DNA of 64,000 nucleotides. It comes from Sphingomonas aerophila (GTDB lineage Bacteria; Pseudomonadota; Alphaproteobacteria; Sphingomonadales; Sphingomonadaceae). The notes below the pieces were generated by a model. It saw only the letters and a list, made by a program, of their open reading frames with translations, did no database searches and was not told the DNA's origin. Position numbers and translations under genes: made by a program. Of this stretch, positions 18,087-26,476 are shown piece after piece (within the stretch, counting starts at the first letter, position 1; each line of letters begins with the position of its first letter). The stretch lies in assembly GCF_014199305.1 (NCBI RefSeq), contig NZ_JACIJK010000003.1:62001-126000 (forward strand), written 5' to 3'.

Positions 18087-19322
18087 ATGACCTATCAATC
18101 CGATACTAACTGGACCGCGATCGGGGAGGCTGGGCTGGCCGATACGGTGGCGCTGCGACGTGCGATCCATGCGGACCCTGAGATCGGGCTGCAAACGCCA
18201 CGCACCACGGCCAAGGTGAAGGCGGCAATAGAGGGCCTGCCGCTGGAGTTCCGGGAAGGGCCGTCGACCACCGGGCTGATCGCGATCCTGCGCGGCGGAC
18301 GTGCCGGTGGCGTGGGTGAGGGCAGCAACGGGCGCACGGTGTTGCTGCGCGGCGACATGGACGCGCTGCCGATGACAGAGGAAACGGGGCTCGACTTCGC
18401 GAGCCGAACCCCCGGCGCGATGCATGCCTGTGGCCATGACACGCACACGGCGATGCTGGTCGGCGCGGCCAAGGCGCTGTGCGCGCGGAAGGAAGAGCTG
18501 CCGGGCACGATCGTGTTCATGTTCCAGCCGGGTGAGGAGGGCTATCACGGCGCCCGCTTCATGATGGAGGACGGGCTGCTGGCAGACCCGGCACCCGAGG
18601 CGGCGTTCGCGCTCCACATCAGCCCCAACATGCCATCGGGCGTGGTGGTGACGCGGCCGGGGCCGCTGCTCGCCTCCGCCAACACGGTGCATGCGCGGGT
18701 CAACGGGCGCGGCGGCCACGCCGCCATGCCGCACGAGAATATCGATCCCGTACCGATCGCGTGCGAGATCGTGGGCGCGTTGCAGACATTCATCGCCAGG
18801 CGGGTTCCGGTGAGCGACCCCGCCGTGCTGTCGATCACGCGGATGCTGGCGGATGGCGGCGCGCACAACATCGTGCCCGACAGCGTCGAAATGCTGGGAA
18901 CATTGCGCACCCTGTCGGAGCCGACCCGGGCGTTGATGTTCGACGCGTTCAAGCGGATAGTGACCAACATTGCGGCGGCGCATGGGGCCACGGCGGAAGC
19001 GTGGATCGACGACGGCTATCCCGTCACCATGAACGATCCGCGCGCCATCGACTTGGTACGCGGCTGTGCAACGGCGCTGGGCGGTGAAGGCGCCTACAGC
19101 ACCATGAAGGCGCCGATGATGGGCGGCGAGGATTTTTCCTATGTCCTGCGCGACGTGCCGGGCGCCATGTCATTCATCGGCGTTGCCCCTCCCGGAACGG
19201 ACCCTGCCACCAACCCGCCGCTCCACAATACCCGCATGACGGTGGACGAGGCGATCATGGCCCGCGGGATCGCATTGCATTGCGCGGTGGCGGAGCGGTT
19301 CCTGGCAAACGGCTTCAGCTGA
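18087..19322 (+). CDS. M20-family amidohydrolase (hippurate hydrolase/IAA-amino acid hydrolase-like)
   Basis: This 411-residue metallopeptidase-fold enzyme has metal-binding motifs HACGHDTHTAML and FQPGEEGYHGARFMMEDGL, and GGHAAMPHENIDPV from the lid domain. Such enzymes hydrolyse N-acyl amino acids in the cytosol. The ATG at 18087 has CGGAG just upstream; earlier in-frame codons are not conserved. Length fits the family (about 390-430). No signal peptide is present. The gene converges on the response regulator gene. Confidence 0.94.
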   Translation: MTYQSDTNWTAIGEAGLADTVALRRAIHADPEIGLQTPRTTAKVKAAIEGLPLEFREGPSTTGLIAILRGGRAGGVGEGSNGRTVLLRGDMDALPMTEETGLDFASRTPGAMHACGHDTHTAMLVGAAKALCARKEELPGTIVFMFQPGEEGYHGARFMMEDGLLADPAPEAAFALHISPNMPSGVVVTRPGPLLASANTVHARVNGRGGHAAMPHENIDPVPIACEIVGALQTFIARRVPVSDPAVLSITRMLADGGAHNIVPDSVEMLGTLRTLSEPTRALMFDAFKRIVTNIAAAHGATAEAWIDDGYPVTMNDPRAIDLVRGCATALGGEGAYSTMKAPMMGGEDFSYVLRDVPGAMSFIGVAPPGTDPATNPPLHNTRMTVDEAIMARGIALHCAVAERFLANGFS

Positions 19323-19340
19323 CGGCCGCCGCGTCGCCTT

Positions 19341-19697
19341 TCAGGCGACGAGCAGGCTGGTGAGCTGACTGGCCGTATAGGGTTTGGGCAGGAACGAGGC
19401 CGATGCCGGCAGCGTGCGCTGCGCCGTTTCGGGCGATCCGGAGGTGATGAACACGGGGATGTCAGGACGGCGTCGGCTGACCTCCTCCGCCAGCGCCACG
19501 CCGTCGATCGGCCCGGGCATGATCACGTCGGTGAACAGGGCGCTCACCTCAGGTCGTGCGTCGAGCAACTCCAGCGCCTGCAAGGCGTCATTGGCGACCA
19601 GCACCGACAGCCCCGCATTCTCTAGCAGGATGCGGGCGTTCAGAAGGATCAGGTGGTCATCTTCGACCACGAGAACGGTACGCTGGTTTACTGGCAT
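19341..19697 (-). CDS. Single-domain response regulator (CheY-like receiver)
   Basis: This 118-residue protein is a lone receiver domain. The acidic pair is in VVEDDH (11-15), the phospho-acceptor is Asp57 in FTDVIMPG, the switch serine is in VFITSGSPE, and the conserved lysine is in FLPKPY. There is no output domain, so it works by phospho-relay or protein contact. No kinase is adjacent. It lies 47 bp downstream of cmk on the same strand and may be cotranscribed with it. Confidence 0.92.
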   Translation of the reverse strand: MPVNQRTVLVVEDDHLILLNARILLENAGLSVLVANDALQALELLDARPEVSALFTDVIMPGPIDGVALAEEVSRRRPDIPVFITSGSPETAQRTLPASASFLPKPYTASQLTSLLVA

Positions 19698-19744
19698 GAC
19701 GATAGAACCGAGATTAAGCCAGGTCGTTCCAAAAAAGGAAATGT

Positions 19745-20386
19745 TTACAGTTTGTTAACCTTGTTTCGGGCTCGCTGGCCCTCGACAAGCTGGATCGCAC
19801 GTTCGACTGACGCCTCGATCGACAGGAAGCTGGTGTCGAGCAGCGCGGCGTCGTCCGCCATGGCCAGCGGCGCAGTGGAGCGGCTGGCGTCACGCTGATC
19901 GCGGGCACGGATGTCGGCCAGGACCCGGTCGAAGCTGACGGTGGAACCGTGGGATTGCAGCTCCGCGTGACGGCGCTTGGCGCGGATCTGCGGCGTTGCT
20001 TTCACAAAGAGCTTAGCGTCCGCGTCGGGTGCGATCACCGTGCCGATGTCCCGCCCGTCGAGAACCGCGCCGCCCGGCTGATGGGCGAACCGCTTCTGCC
20101 GGGCGAGCAACGCCGCACGGACGAGCGGGTGGGCCGAGACGAGGGAAGCAAGCTGCCCGACCTCGTCCGACCGCAGAACGGGATCCGCTAGCGTCAGTTC
20201 ATCGAAATCGCATGCCGCGACGGCATCGGCTTCCTTGGAGGGGTCGAGTTCCAGGCGGCGCACGGTAGCCGCGACGGCGCGATAAAGCAGGCCGGTGTCG
20301 AGGTGCGGCAGGTTGTAGTGGCGGGCCAGTGCCTTGGCCACCGTGCCCTTGCCCGATGCGGCGGGTCCGTCGACGGCGATAATCAT
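19745..20386 (-). CDS. cmk: Cytidylate kinase
   Basis: This 213-residue protein phosphorylates CMP/dCMP. It starts MIIAVDGPAASGKGTVAKAL with the P-loop at residues 7-14. HLDTGLLYRAVA and GAVLDGRDIGTVIAPDADAKLFV are the other signature segments, and KRRHAELQ is in the lid. The ATG at 20386 gives the canonical N-terminus; upstream codons belong to the overlapping leader. It forms an aroA-hydrolase-cmk unit with 16 bp to the hydrolase stop. rpsA, which often follows cmk, is absent here. Confidence 0.97.
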   Translation of the reverse strand: MIIAVDGPAASGKGTVAKALARHYNLPHLDTGLLYRAVAATVRRLELDPSKEADAVAACDFDELTLADPVLRSDEVGQLASLVSAHPLVRAALLARQKRFAHQPGGAVLDGRDIGTVIAPDADAKLFVKATPQIRAKRRHAELQSHGSTVSFDRVLADIRARDQRDASRSTAPLAMADDAALLDTSFLSIEASVERAIQLVEGQRARNKVNKL

Positions 20387-20402
20387 GCTGTGAGTCTTTC
20401 GG

Positions 20403-21389
20403 TCATGCGTCGTGCCGTTCCAGCCAGCCCGACACGATGCCGAGTGTTTCGGTGGGACGATCGCCGAACAGGCCATGGGCGGCGCCAGGCACGGTGGCGA
20501 ATTCAGCGCCGGCTACACGAGCAGCGAACCCGGCGAGGGTGGAAGGGCGAGCCTCATCATATTGGCCGCCCAGAAACAAGGTTTGGTCGCCGTCCAGCCG
20601 CGCGAGCAGCGGTTCCCCATCATAGTCGCGCAGGCTGCCGGTCGAACTGAACTCCGACCCGCCCCACATCGCGCGGTACATGTCGTCGTTGGTCCCGCGA
20701 CCGCTCACGGTCCGGGCATAGGCGATCGCTGCCGGGGAGGGGGGCTCCCGACCGTTGAACGCGCCGTAGAAGGCGCCGGTGGCCGCGGTGCAGGCGGGGG
20801 CAGGGCGTGCGTCGCAAGCGGTCAGTACTTTCTGCACCGCCTCCGGCAATTGTCGGCGGAGTGCGTCGGCATCGGCGATCCAGGCGCGGGTCGATACGAG
20901 CGGGCTGGCGAGCACAGTGCTGAGGAGGCCGGCAGGGCGCCGCGCGGCATATTCCAGCGCAACCGTGCCGCCCCAGCTATGGCCGAGCAGGTGCAGCCGG
21001 GCGAGACCCAAGGCCTGGCGGATCGCGTCAACCTCGCTGACGAAGTGCGGCACGGTCCACCAGCCGCGCCCGGCGGGACGGTCCGAGCGGCCGCAGCCGA
21101 GCTGGTCGTAGAGGATCACGGCGCGATCGGTCGCGAGCGCGGTGGCAGGCATCAGCGATCCGTGCGTGCCGCCCGGACCGCCATGAACCAGGATCAGCGG
21201 AGGAAGGGCAGCTGACAGGTCGCCGTTGACCCGGACATAGACTCGGCCGCCGTCAGGGACGGGCACCATCAACTCACGCGTCGGTGCAGGCCAGGTGGCC
21301 GGCTGAAGCGGCGCCCGCCGAAAGGACAGGGCGGGCGCCGCTGCGGTGATCGCCAGCCCGGCGATCAGCCCGCGGCGGCTGATCAGCAC
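20403..21389 (-). CDS. Exported alpha/beta hydrolase (proline iminopeptidase-like, probable Tat substrate)
   Basis: This 328-residue serine hydrolase has an oxyanion motif HGGPGG and nucleophile elbow GHSWGG (Ser138), a combination typical of proline iminopeptidases (S33). The acid is probably in FLGGQYDEARP and the histidine in PGAAHGLFGD. The N-terminus (ISRRGLIAGLAITAAAPALS) looks like a twin-arginine signal, so export to the periplasm is likely. The start overlaps the aroA stop by seven bases, indicating one transcript. The substrate is unknown. Confidence 0.87.
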   Translation of the reverse strand: MLISRRGLIAGLAITAAAPALSFRRAPLQPATWPAPTRELMVPVPDGGRVYVRVNGDLSAALPPLILVHGGPGGTHGSLMPATALATDRAVILYDQLGCGRSDRPAGRGWWTVPHFVSEVDAIRQALGLARLHLLGHSWGGTVALEYAARRPAGLLSTVLASPLVSTRAWIADADALRRQLPEAVQKVLTACDARPAPACTAATGAFYGAFNGREPPSPAAIAYARTVSGRGTNDDMYRAMWGGSEFSSTGSLRDYDGEPLLARLDGDQTLFLGGQYDEARPSTLAGFAARVAGAEFATVPGAAHGLFGDRPTETLGIVSGWLERHDA

Positions 21390-22738
21390 GCCGCCCCAAC
21401 TGTCCGCAACAAGGGCAGAAAGTTAGGAAAACTGGTGGCGATCGGCGCTGCGTCGTCGATCTCCACGGGCGCCGAGGCATGAAGCCCGGCCACCGCGAAG
21501 CTCATCGCGATGCGGTGGTCCAGCCGGGTCGCGATCGGGCCACCGCCGGCAAAGGGCTCGCCATCGCGGCCATGGACGACGAGGCCGTCGGGCAACTCCT
21601 CCACCGAAACGCCGATCGCGGTCAGGCCAGCGGCCATTGTCGCGATCCGGTCCGATTCCTTCACCCGCATCTCCTCGATGCCCGCGATGCGGCTGGTGCC
21701 CTTTGCCAGAGCGGCAGCGACGAACAGGACAGGGAACTCGTCGATCATCGACGGCGCGGCGGCGGGGTCGGGATCGCAGGCGGTCAGGCGGGCATGGCGG
21801 ACGCGCAGGTCTGCGACCGGCTCGCCGCCAACAGTGCGGGGCGACACCTCCTCGATGTCGGCGCCCATCGCCCGGAGCGCCGCGAACAGGCCGGACCGGG
21901 TCGGGTTCAGCCCGACATTCAGGATAGTGATGTCGCTGCCGGGCACGATTGTGGCCGCGACCGCGAAGAAGGCCGCGGAGGACGGGTCGCCCGGTACGAC
22001 AATGGTCTGCGGTTTCAGCTCCGCTTCGCCGGTGAGCATGATCACCCGGCCTTCTGGCGTGGGCTCCACCGTGAGCTGCGCGCCGAAACCGGCGAGCATG
22101 CGCTCGCTATGATCGCGGGTCGGCACAGGCTCGATAACCGTGGTCGTGCCGGGCGTGTTGAGGCCGGCGAGCAGGATCGCGGACTTCACTTGCGCGGACG
22201 CGACGGGGAGCGTGTAGCGAATCGGCACGGCGGGGTAGAGACCGCGGACGGTCAGCGGCAGGCGGCCGCCCGGTGCCGGCGTGATATCAGCGCCCATGTC
22301 CGACAAGGGAGCAATGACGCGCCCCATCGGCCGGCCGGACAAGGATGCATCGCCAACAAAGGTCGCGGTGATTGGGTGCGAGGCGACAAGCCCCATCAGC
22401 AGGCGCGTGGACGTGCCCGAATTACCCATGTCGAGCGCCTGTGTGGGCTGAAGCAGCCCGCCGACGCCAACGCCGCTGACTCGCCATTCGCCCGGGCCCA
22501 GCCGCTCTGCCTGTGCGCCCATCGCCCGTACCGCGGCGGCCGTGGCGATCACATCCTCCCCCTCCAGCAGCCCCGAAATCTGGCTTGTCCCGACGGCCAG
22601 CGCGGACAGCATCAGCGATCGGTGGCTGATCGACTTATCACCCGGCACGGCGACCTCGCCCCGCAAAGGCCCGCTGGCGCGGATCGACAATGGCTGCGCA
22701 GCGGCGTGCGATGAGTGCGGGGAGGAAGGTGCTGACAT
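21383..22738 (-). CDS. aroA: 3-phosphoshikimate 1-carboxyvinyltransferase (EPSP synthase)
   Basis: This 451-residue shikimate-pathway enzyme transfers enolpyruvate from PEP to shikimate-3-phosphate. Signatures include GDKSISHRSLMLSALA near the N-terminus, LDMGNSGTSTRLLMG for PEP binding, and RVKESDRI in the second domain. Length is normal. It is divergent from the FYDLN-acid zinc-ribbon gene and is first in the aroA-hydrolase-cmk unit. Confidence 0.97.
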   Translation of the reverse strand: MSAPSSPHSSHAAAQPLSIRASGPLRGEVAVPGDKSISHRSLMLSALAVGTSQISGLLEGEDVIATAAAVRAMGAQAERLGPGEWRVSGVGVGGLLQPTQALDMGNSGTSTRLLMGLVASHPITATFVGDASLSGRPMGRVIAPLSDMGADITPAPGGRLPLTVRGLYPAVPIRYTLPVASAQVKSAILLAGLNTPGTTTVIEPVPTRDHSERMLAGFGAQLTVEPTPEGRVIMLTGEAELKPQTIVVPGDPSSAAFFAVAATIVPGSDITILNVGLNPTRSGLFAALRAMGADIEEVSPRTVGGEPVADLRVRHARLTACDPDPAAAPSMIDEFPVLFVAAALAKGTSRIAGIEEMRVKESDRIATMAAGLTAIGVSVEELPDGLVVHGRDGEPFAGGGPIATRLDHRIAMSFAVAGLHASAPVEIDDAAPIATSFPNFLPLLRTVGAAC

Positions 22739-22759
22739 GAGGGAAGCGGGCTTTTGACA

Positions 22760-22821
22760 GCGCCCTTGCGCTATGGCAAGGCGCCCCCCACGTCGCGGGA
22801 GCGGGCATCAGCCCGCCTCCC
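22760..22821 (+). promoter_or_regulatory. Two adjacent hairpins in the leader of the FYDLN gene
   Basis: The 114-base gap between aroA and the downstream gene holds two inverted repeats. The first (about 22760-22785) pairs CCTTGC with GCAAGG around GCTATG and extends through a one-base bulge. The second (22797-22821) pairs GGGA-GCGGGC with GCCCGC-TCCC around an ATCA loop, with one bulged C. They could be leader structures or boundary elements between the divergent genes. Function is not established. Confidence 0.4.
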
Positions 22822-22852
22822 GCATACCCGTATCCGAAAGGCTTTCTGCGGC

Positions 22853-23176
22853 ATGATCAAGCCGGAATGGGGCACGAAGCGCACGTGCCCGAAATGCGCG
22901 ACGCGCTTTTACGACCTTCAGAAGGACGACCCCGTCACCTGCATCAACTGCGGGTATGGCTGGGAGCCCGAGCCTATCCTCAAGTCCAAGCAGCCCCTCG
23001 CATTCGAGGTGGTCAAGGCCGACACACAGAAGCCCGATGCGGACCTGGAAGGGGACGATGAGGATCTGGCGGCAATCACGGCCGAGGACGAAGAGCCGTC
23101 GGCCGATGACGAGGTCGATCTGGGCGGCGACGACGATTTGGGCGTCGAAACCAACAACGACGAAGACGAACATTGA
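22853..23176 (+). CDS. TIGR02300 (FYDLN-acid) zinc-ribbon protein
   Basis: This 107-residue protein starts MIKPEWGTKRTCPKCATRFY with a four-cysteine zinc ribbon (Cys12/Cys15 and Cys30/Cys33). The FYDL motif follows the first pair, and the C-terminal half is almost purely acidic (repeated DED, EDE and DDE). This is the alphaproteobacterial TIGR02300 family, of unknown function. I use the ATG at 22853; the upstream in-frame ATG at 22754 would add 33 unconserved residues through the hairpin leader. Confidence 0.93.
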   Translation: MIKPEWGTKRTCPKCATRFYDLQKDDPVTCINCGYGWEPEPILKSKQPLAFEVVKADTQKPDADLEGDDEDLAAITAEDEEPSADDEVDLGGDDDLGVETNNDEDEH

Positions 23177-23184
23177 TTTGGTCT

Positions 23185-23211
23185 GGCAAGCGGCGCGAAA
23201 GCCCGCTTGCC
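23185..23211 (+). terminator. Terminator-like hairpin after the FYDLN gene
   Basis: GGCAAGCGG (23185-23193) pairs perfectly with CCGCTTGCC (23203-23211), nine bases after the stop codon. No U-tract follows, so termination would have to be Rho-assisted, or the hairpin may instead protect the mRNA end. It separates the gene from tRNA-Ala. Confidence 0.4.
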
Positions 23212-23254
23212 AAGCCCGGCGCGCCCCGCTAGTGGGGCCGCCTTCCCGGGGTGT

Positions 23255-23330
23255 GGGGCCGTAGCTCAGCTGGGAGAGCGTCGCAATGGCATTGCGAAGG
23301 TCAGGGGTTCGATCCCCCTCGGCTCCACCA
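23255..23330 (+). tRNA. tRNA-Ala (anticodon GGC)
   Basis: This 76-base cloverleaf includes an encoded CCA. The acceptor GGGGCCG pairs with CGGCTCC (one G-U). The D-arm GCTCAGCTGGGAGAGC, anticodon stem TCGCA/TGCGA with loop ATGGCAT (anticodon GGC, reads GCC), and T-arm AGGGGTTCGATCCCCCT are all intact. Confidence 0.97.
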
Positions 23331-24021
23331 TTCTAGAATCCCACCCTCAATGTTTTCGGGATCGCCGGCCGCGCGCCATTGGCGGTCTGTACCGACCGGC
23401 GGTTCGCGCACGTTCGCAGAGGCGACTTTCTTCAGAAGAAGCCCCGCTCTGGCAGGGAGCTGCTCCGCCTTGGCGGGAAGCGCGACGCGTCGTCTAGAAT
23501 GACGGGCCGGACTAGGTAGCTTTCGCTCTATCATTGTCCTTCGGGCACCGCCGAACGTCGGCGCACTTTAGGACGAAGATACACTCAGGCCGAGCACTGC
23601 TCCTCCCAGTGCAGGCTGATCGTGCTCGCAGTCAGCCTGTCCGCCGCTGAACGGAAAGTCGTCACTGGTCGCCGCTAAGTTTCAAGCCGATAGGCCGACC
23701 GACCATAACGGCGTTGAGTGAGCTGTCGCTTTTGACCGAGCCCCGCCCCAAAGATCGTGATCCAAGACGGCTCAGCGAGTGCTCGGAAAAATCCGAGCAA
23801 GTGCGTCAAAGGTCCGATCGACCGTAAAAGACAGAACTGGCTAGCTCGGCGATGCCAACGGTGAAACAGCGTGCAAAGGCAGCCCAAGCTAGTATCGGAT
23901 GAAGTAAATATACGTATCAGACTGTCCAGCACTCGATACAAACTCGACACTTCTCCAGCCCTATGCCAGCCTGCTCTCCGTCATGATGGCGCCGTTCTCA
24001 AACGGCGTAAGCCGGGGGGCT
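23331..24021. other. Gene-free stretch downstream of tRNA-Ala
   Basis: About 690 bases hold no convincing gene. Frames are short, with mixed codon ends. A perfect 8-bp hairpin with AAAA loop (TGCTCGGA/TCCGAGCA) lies at 23780-23799. CTAGAAT occurs at the tRNA 3' edge and again near 23495, too short to call an attachment site. No integrase is visible. It may be decayed sequence; the promoter of the next gene probably lies in its last 100 bases. Confidence 0.5.
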
Positions 24022-26205
24022 ATGATGGATCGCCGTTACTTTGTGAGAGCCATGGTCGCGACCGTTGCGGTCGGGCTGCCCAAGACTTTGTTCGCACAAG
24101 GTGCAAAGCCGCCGCTGGCGAAAACCGGGTCAGCCGTCGACACACGGCTCGGCTTCACGCTGCCGGACCCGTATCGGTGGATGGAAGATCCGAAAGATCC
24201 GGCGTGGGAACCCTGGATGCGCGCGCAGGCAGCATATGCGCGAAAGGCGCTGGACGCGCTGCCGGATCGTGACGCGATAGCTCGTCGTATTAGCGCCCTC
24301 ACTGGTGATCTGCCTGTCACCTCCAGGGTCGAGCGCGCTGGCGACAAGGTCTTCGTCGAGTTTCGCCCGGGCGGTGCCAGTGTCGCCAAGCTCTATGTCA
24401 TCGACAATGTGGGCGGCGAGAAGCGACTGCTGGTCGATCCCGAGGCGATCAAGAATCCCGATGGAGCCCATACCAGCCTCGACTGGTGGCACGCGTCCAA
24501 TGACGGCGCGCTGATCGCCTATGGCCTGTCGCCGGCAGGATCCGAAGAGTCGGTGCTGCGCGTGCTCCGGGTGGCGGACGGGTCGCACTTTCCCGAAGCG
24601 ATCGACCGGGCACGGTTCGCCAATCCGCAATGGCTGCCCGACGGGTCTGGATTCTTCTACGTCCGGGTGCGCGAGGGCGCGGTGCGTGGCGCGCCAGACT
24701 ATTACCTCAACACCGTCGCCTGGCTTCACCGGCTCGGCACTGACCCGAAGGAGGACAGCCGAATCGTCGGCGGGGGCGACACGGTGGATGGGTACAAGGT
24801 GCTGCCCATTGATTTCCCGTTCGTGTTCACCGCGCCCGGATCAGACTTCGCGGCTCTTGTCCCCTATGGCGGAGTGCGGCGGGAGAACAGCGTCCTGGTC
24901 GCGCCATTGGCCGATGTCGCTGCCGGGCGAGCACGCTGGAAGGCCGCTGCACGGTTGGAGGACCAGGCGACCGCATTCACGATGCACGGCAGCGATCTGT
25001 ACCTCCTAAGCGAGAAAGGGGCTCCTCTTGGCCGTATCCTGAAGCTGGACGCGGCAAACCCGGACATCACGCGCGCGCTGGTAGTGGTGCCTGAAGCAAG
25101 AACGCCGGTCGAAACGGCGGATGTGGGGTTGGTCGCCGCAAGCGACGGCGTCTACTTCGCGCGTCAGAATGGTGGGCCGATGACGCTCCACCGGGTGGCG
25201 CCGAGTGGCGCGGTGAGCGACATCGCCATGCCGTTCGATGCTGGCATCTTTGCCGCCTACGGCTCGCCCGATAAGCCTGGTGTAGACGTGCGAATGGCGG
25301 GATGGGTGCAGCCCTTCGGCATCTGGCGCGCGCAGCCTGATGGCAGGTTGATCGACACGGGGCTGAGCCCCAAGCCAAGCTTTTCGACTGCGGCTTACAA
25401 ATCCACGCGCCTGATCGCGACCGCGCGCGACGGAACCAAGGTGCCGGTGTCGATCATCGCGAAGCGCGGACTGAAGCGCGACGGGTCGGCCCCGGCGCTC
25501 GGTCAATGCTATTCCAGCTACGGGATATCGGCATCGCCCGTGTTCTCGCCTCGGTTTCTGGCATTTCTGGAGCGAGGGGGCGTCCTGTTCGAGGTGCACG
25601 CACGCGGTGGCGGCGAGTTCGGGGCCCCCTGGTGGCGCGCGGGCCAGAAGGCCAACAAGCACCATACGTGGCAGGACTTCATCGACGGAACCGAAGCGGT
25701 GATCCGCGCCGGCTGGACCTCGACGCCGCGTTTGACGATCATGGGCACGTCCGCCGGAGGGATCGCGGTCGGCAACGCGCTGGCTGAGCGGCCCGATCTG
25801 TTCGCCGCTGCGGTCGACAACGTCGGCTGGACCAATACGTCCCGCGCGGGCGTGGAGCAGAACTCCGCGCCCAACTTCCCTGAATTTGGCGATCCGACCA
25901 ACGATGCCGAGTACCGGGGACTGGTGGCGATGGATGCCTACCAAAAGATCAAGGATGGGGTGCGCTACCCGGCCGTGCTCGCCATCACAGGGATGACCGA
26001 TCCTCGGGTCGCACCATGGCACCCGGCCAAATTCGCGGCACGGTTGCAAAAGGCGTCCGTCGGCGGTCCGGTGCTGCTCCGCGTGACTTTCGATGCAGGA
26101 CATGGCGTTGGATCGACACGGCAACAGTCGGACGACCAATGGGCGGATATCTTTGCCTTCGCCTTGTCGCAGGGGCGCGCACGGGGCCTTCAACGGCCAG
26201 CGTGA
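24022..26205 (+). CDS. Prolyl oligopeptidase family serine peptidase (S9A), exported
   Basis: This is a protein of about 727 residues. The N-terminal propeller begins after the DPYRWMEDP segment, a strong S9A hallmark. The hydrolase domain has Ser577 in GTSAGG, Asp660 in GMTDPRVAPWHPAKF and His694 in FDAGHGVG. The N-terminus (MMDRRYFVRAMVATVAVGLP) resembles a Tat or Sec signal, so it is likely periplasmic. GGGGGG precedes the ATG-ATG at 24022/24025; the frame is open back to an ATG at 23983. It cleaves short proline-containing peptides. It is the first gene of a loose group of enzymes after the tRNA. Confidence 0.92.
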   Translation: MMDRRYFVRAMVATVAVGLPKTLFAQGAKPPLAKTGSAVDTRLGFTLPDPYRWMEDPKDPAWEPWMRAQAAYARKALDALPDRDAIARRISALTGDLPVTSRVERAGDKVFVEFRPGGASVAKLYVIDNVGGEKRLLVDPEAIKNPDGAHTSLDWWHASNDGALIAYGLSPAGSEESVLRVLRVADGSHFPEAIDRARFANPQWLPDGSGFFYVRVREGAVRGAPDYYLNTVAWLHRLGTDPKEDSRIVGGGDTVDGYKVLPIDFPFVFTAPGSDFAALVPYGGVRRENSVLVAPLADVAAGRARWKAAARLEDQATAFTMHGSDLYLLSEKGAPLGRILKLDAANPDITRALVVVPEARTPVETADVGLVAASDGVYFARQNGGPMTLHRVAPSGAVSDIAMPFDAGIFAAYGSPDKPGVDVRMAGWVQPFGIWRAQPDGRLIDTGLSPKPSFSTAAYKSTRLIATARDGTKVPVSIIAKRGLKRDGSAPALGQCYSSYGISASPVFSPRFLAFLERGGVLFEVHARGGGEFGAPWWRAGQKANKHHTWQDFIDGTEAVIRAGWTSTPRLTIMGTSAGGIAVGNALAERPDLFAAAVDNVGWTNTSRAGVEQNSAPNFPEFGDPTNDAEYRGLVAMDAYQKIKDGVRYPAVLAITGMTDPRVAPWHPAKFAARLQKASVGGPVLLRVTFDAGHGVGSTRQQSDDQWADIFAFALSQGRARGLQRPA

Positions 26206-26476
26206 TTGACCTGAGCTGACGCCCCCCGTCGCCGGGTGGCAAGCTAGTACGCGTCGCCGAATCGCGCGTGGTCGGCGATTGGTGGGCAGCCCGGTTGCGC
26301 GTGCATGCAGCGACGTGGCGAGCGCCAGCGTAGAAACACGTAGTGGCGCGCGAACCCCGTCCCCGCTTTTGCTTTCTGTTATGAAATTGAGAGCTTGCGG
26401 TGACTGGCCGATCCTCATCGGGGTCACACCCAGGCGAACCTAGCAGCCAGCAATCGGCAAGCTTCTTGGAGAGAAC

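Noticed and set aside
19706..19730. EcfG-like GGAAC-N16-GGTT upstream of the single-domain response regulator
   Set aside because: The -10 would lie only about nine bases from the ATG, leaving almost no leader or ribosome-binding site; kept only as a weak possibility.
23255..23500. Attachment site at the tRNA-Ala 3' end
   Set aside because: No second copy of the tRNA end and no integrase were found in the window; CTAGAAT at both places is too short.
23675..23950. 91-codon open frame in the gap after tRNA-Ala
   Set aside because: No ribosome-binding site, mixed codon ends and no recognisable sequence.
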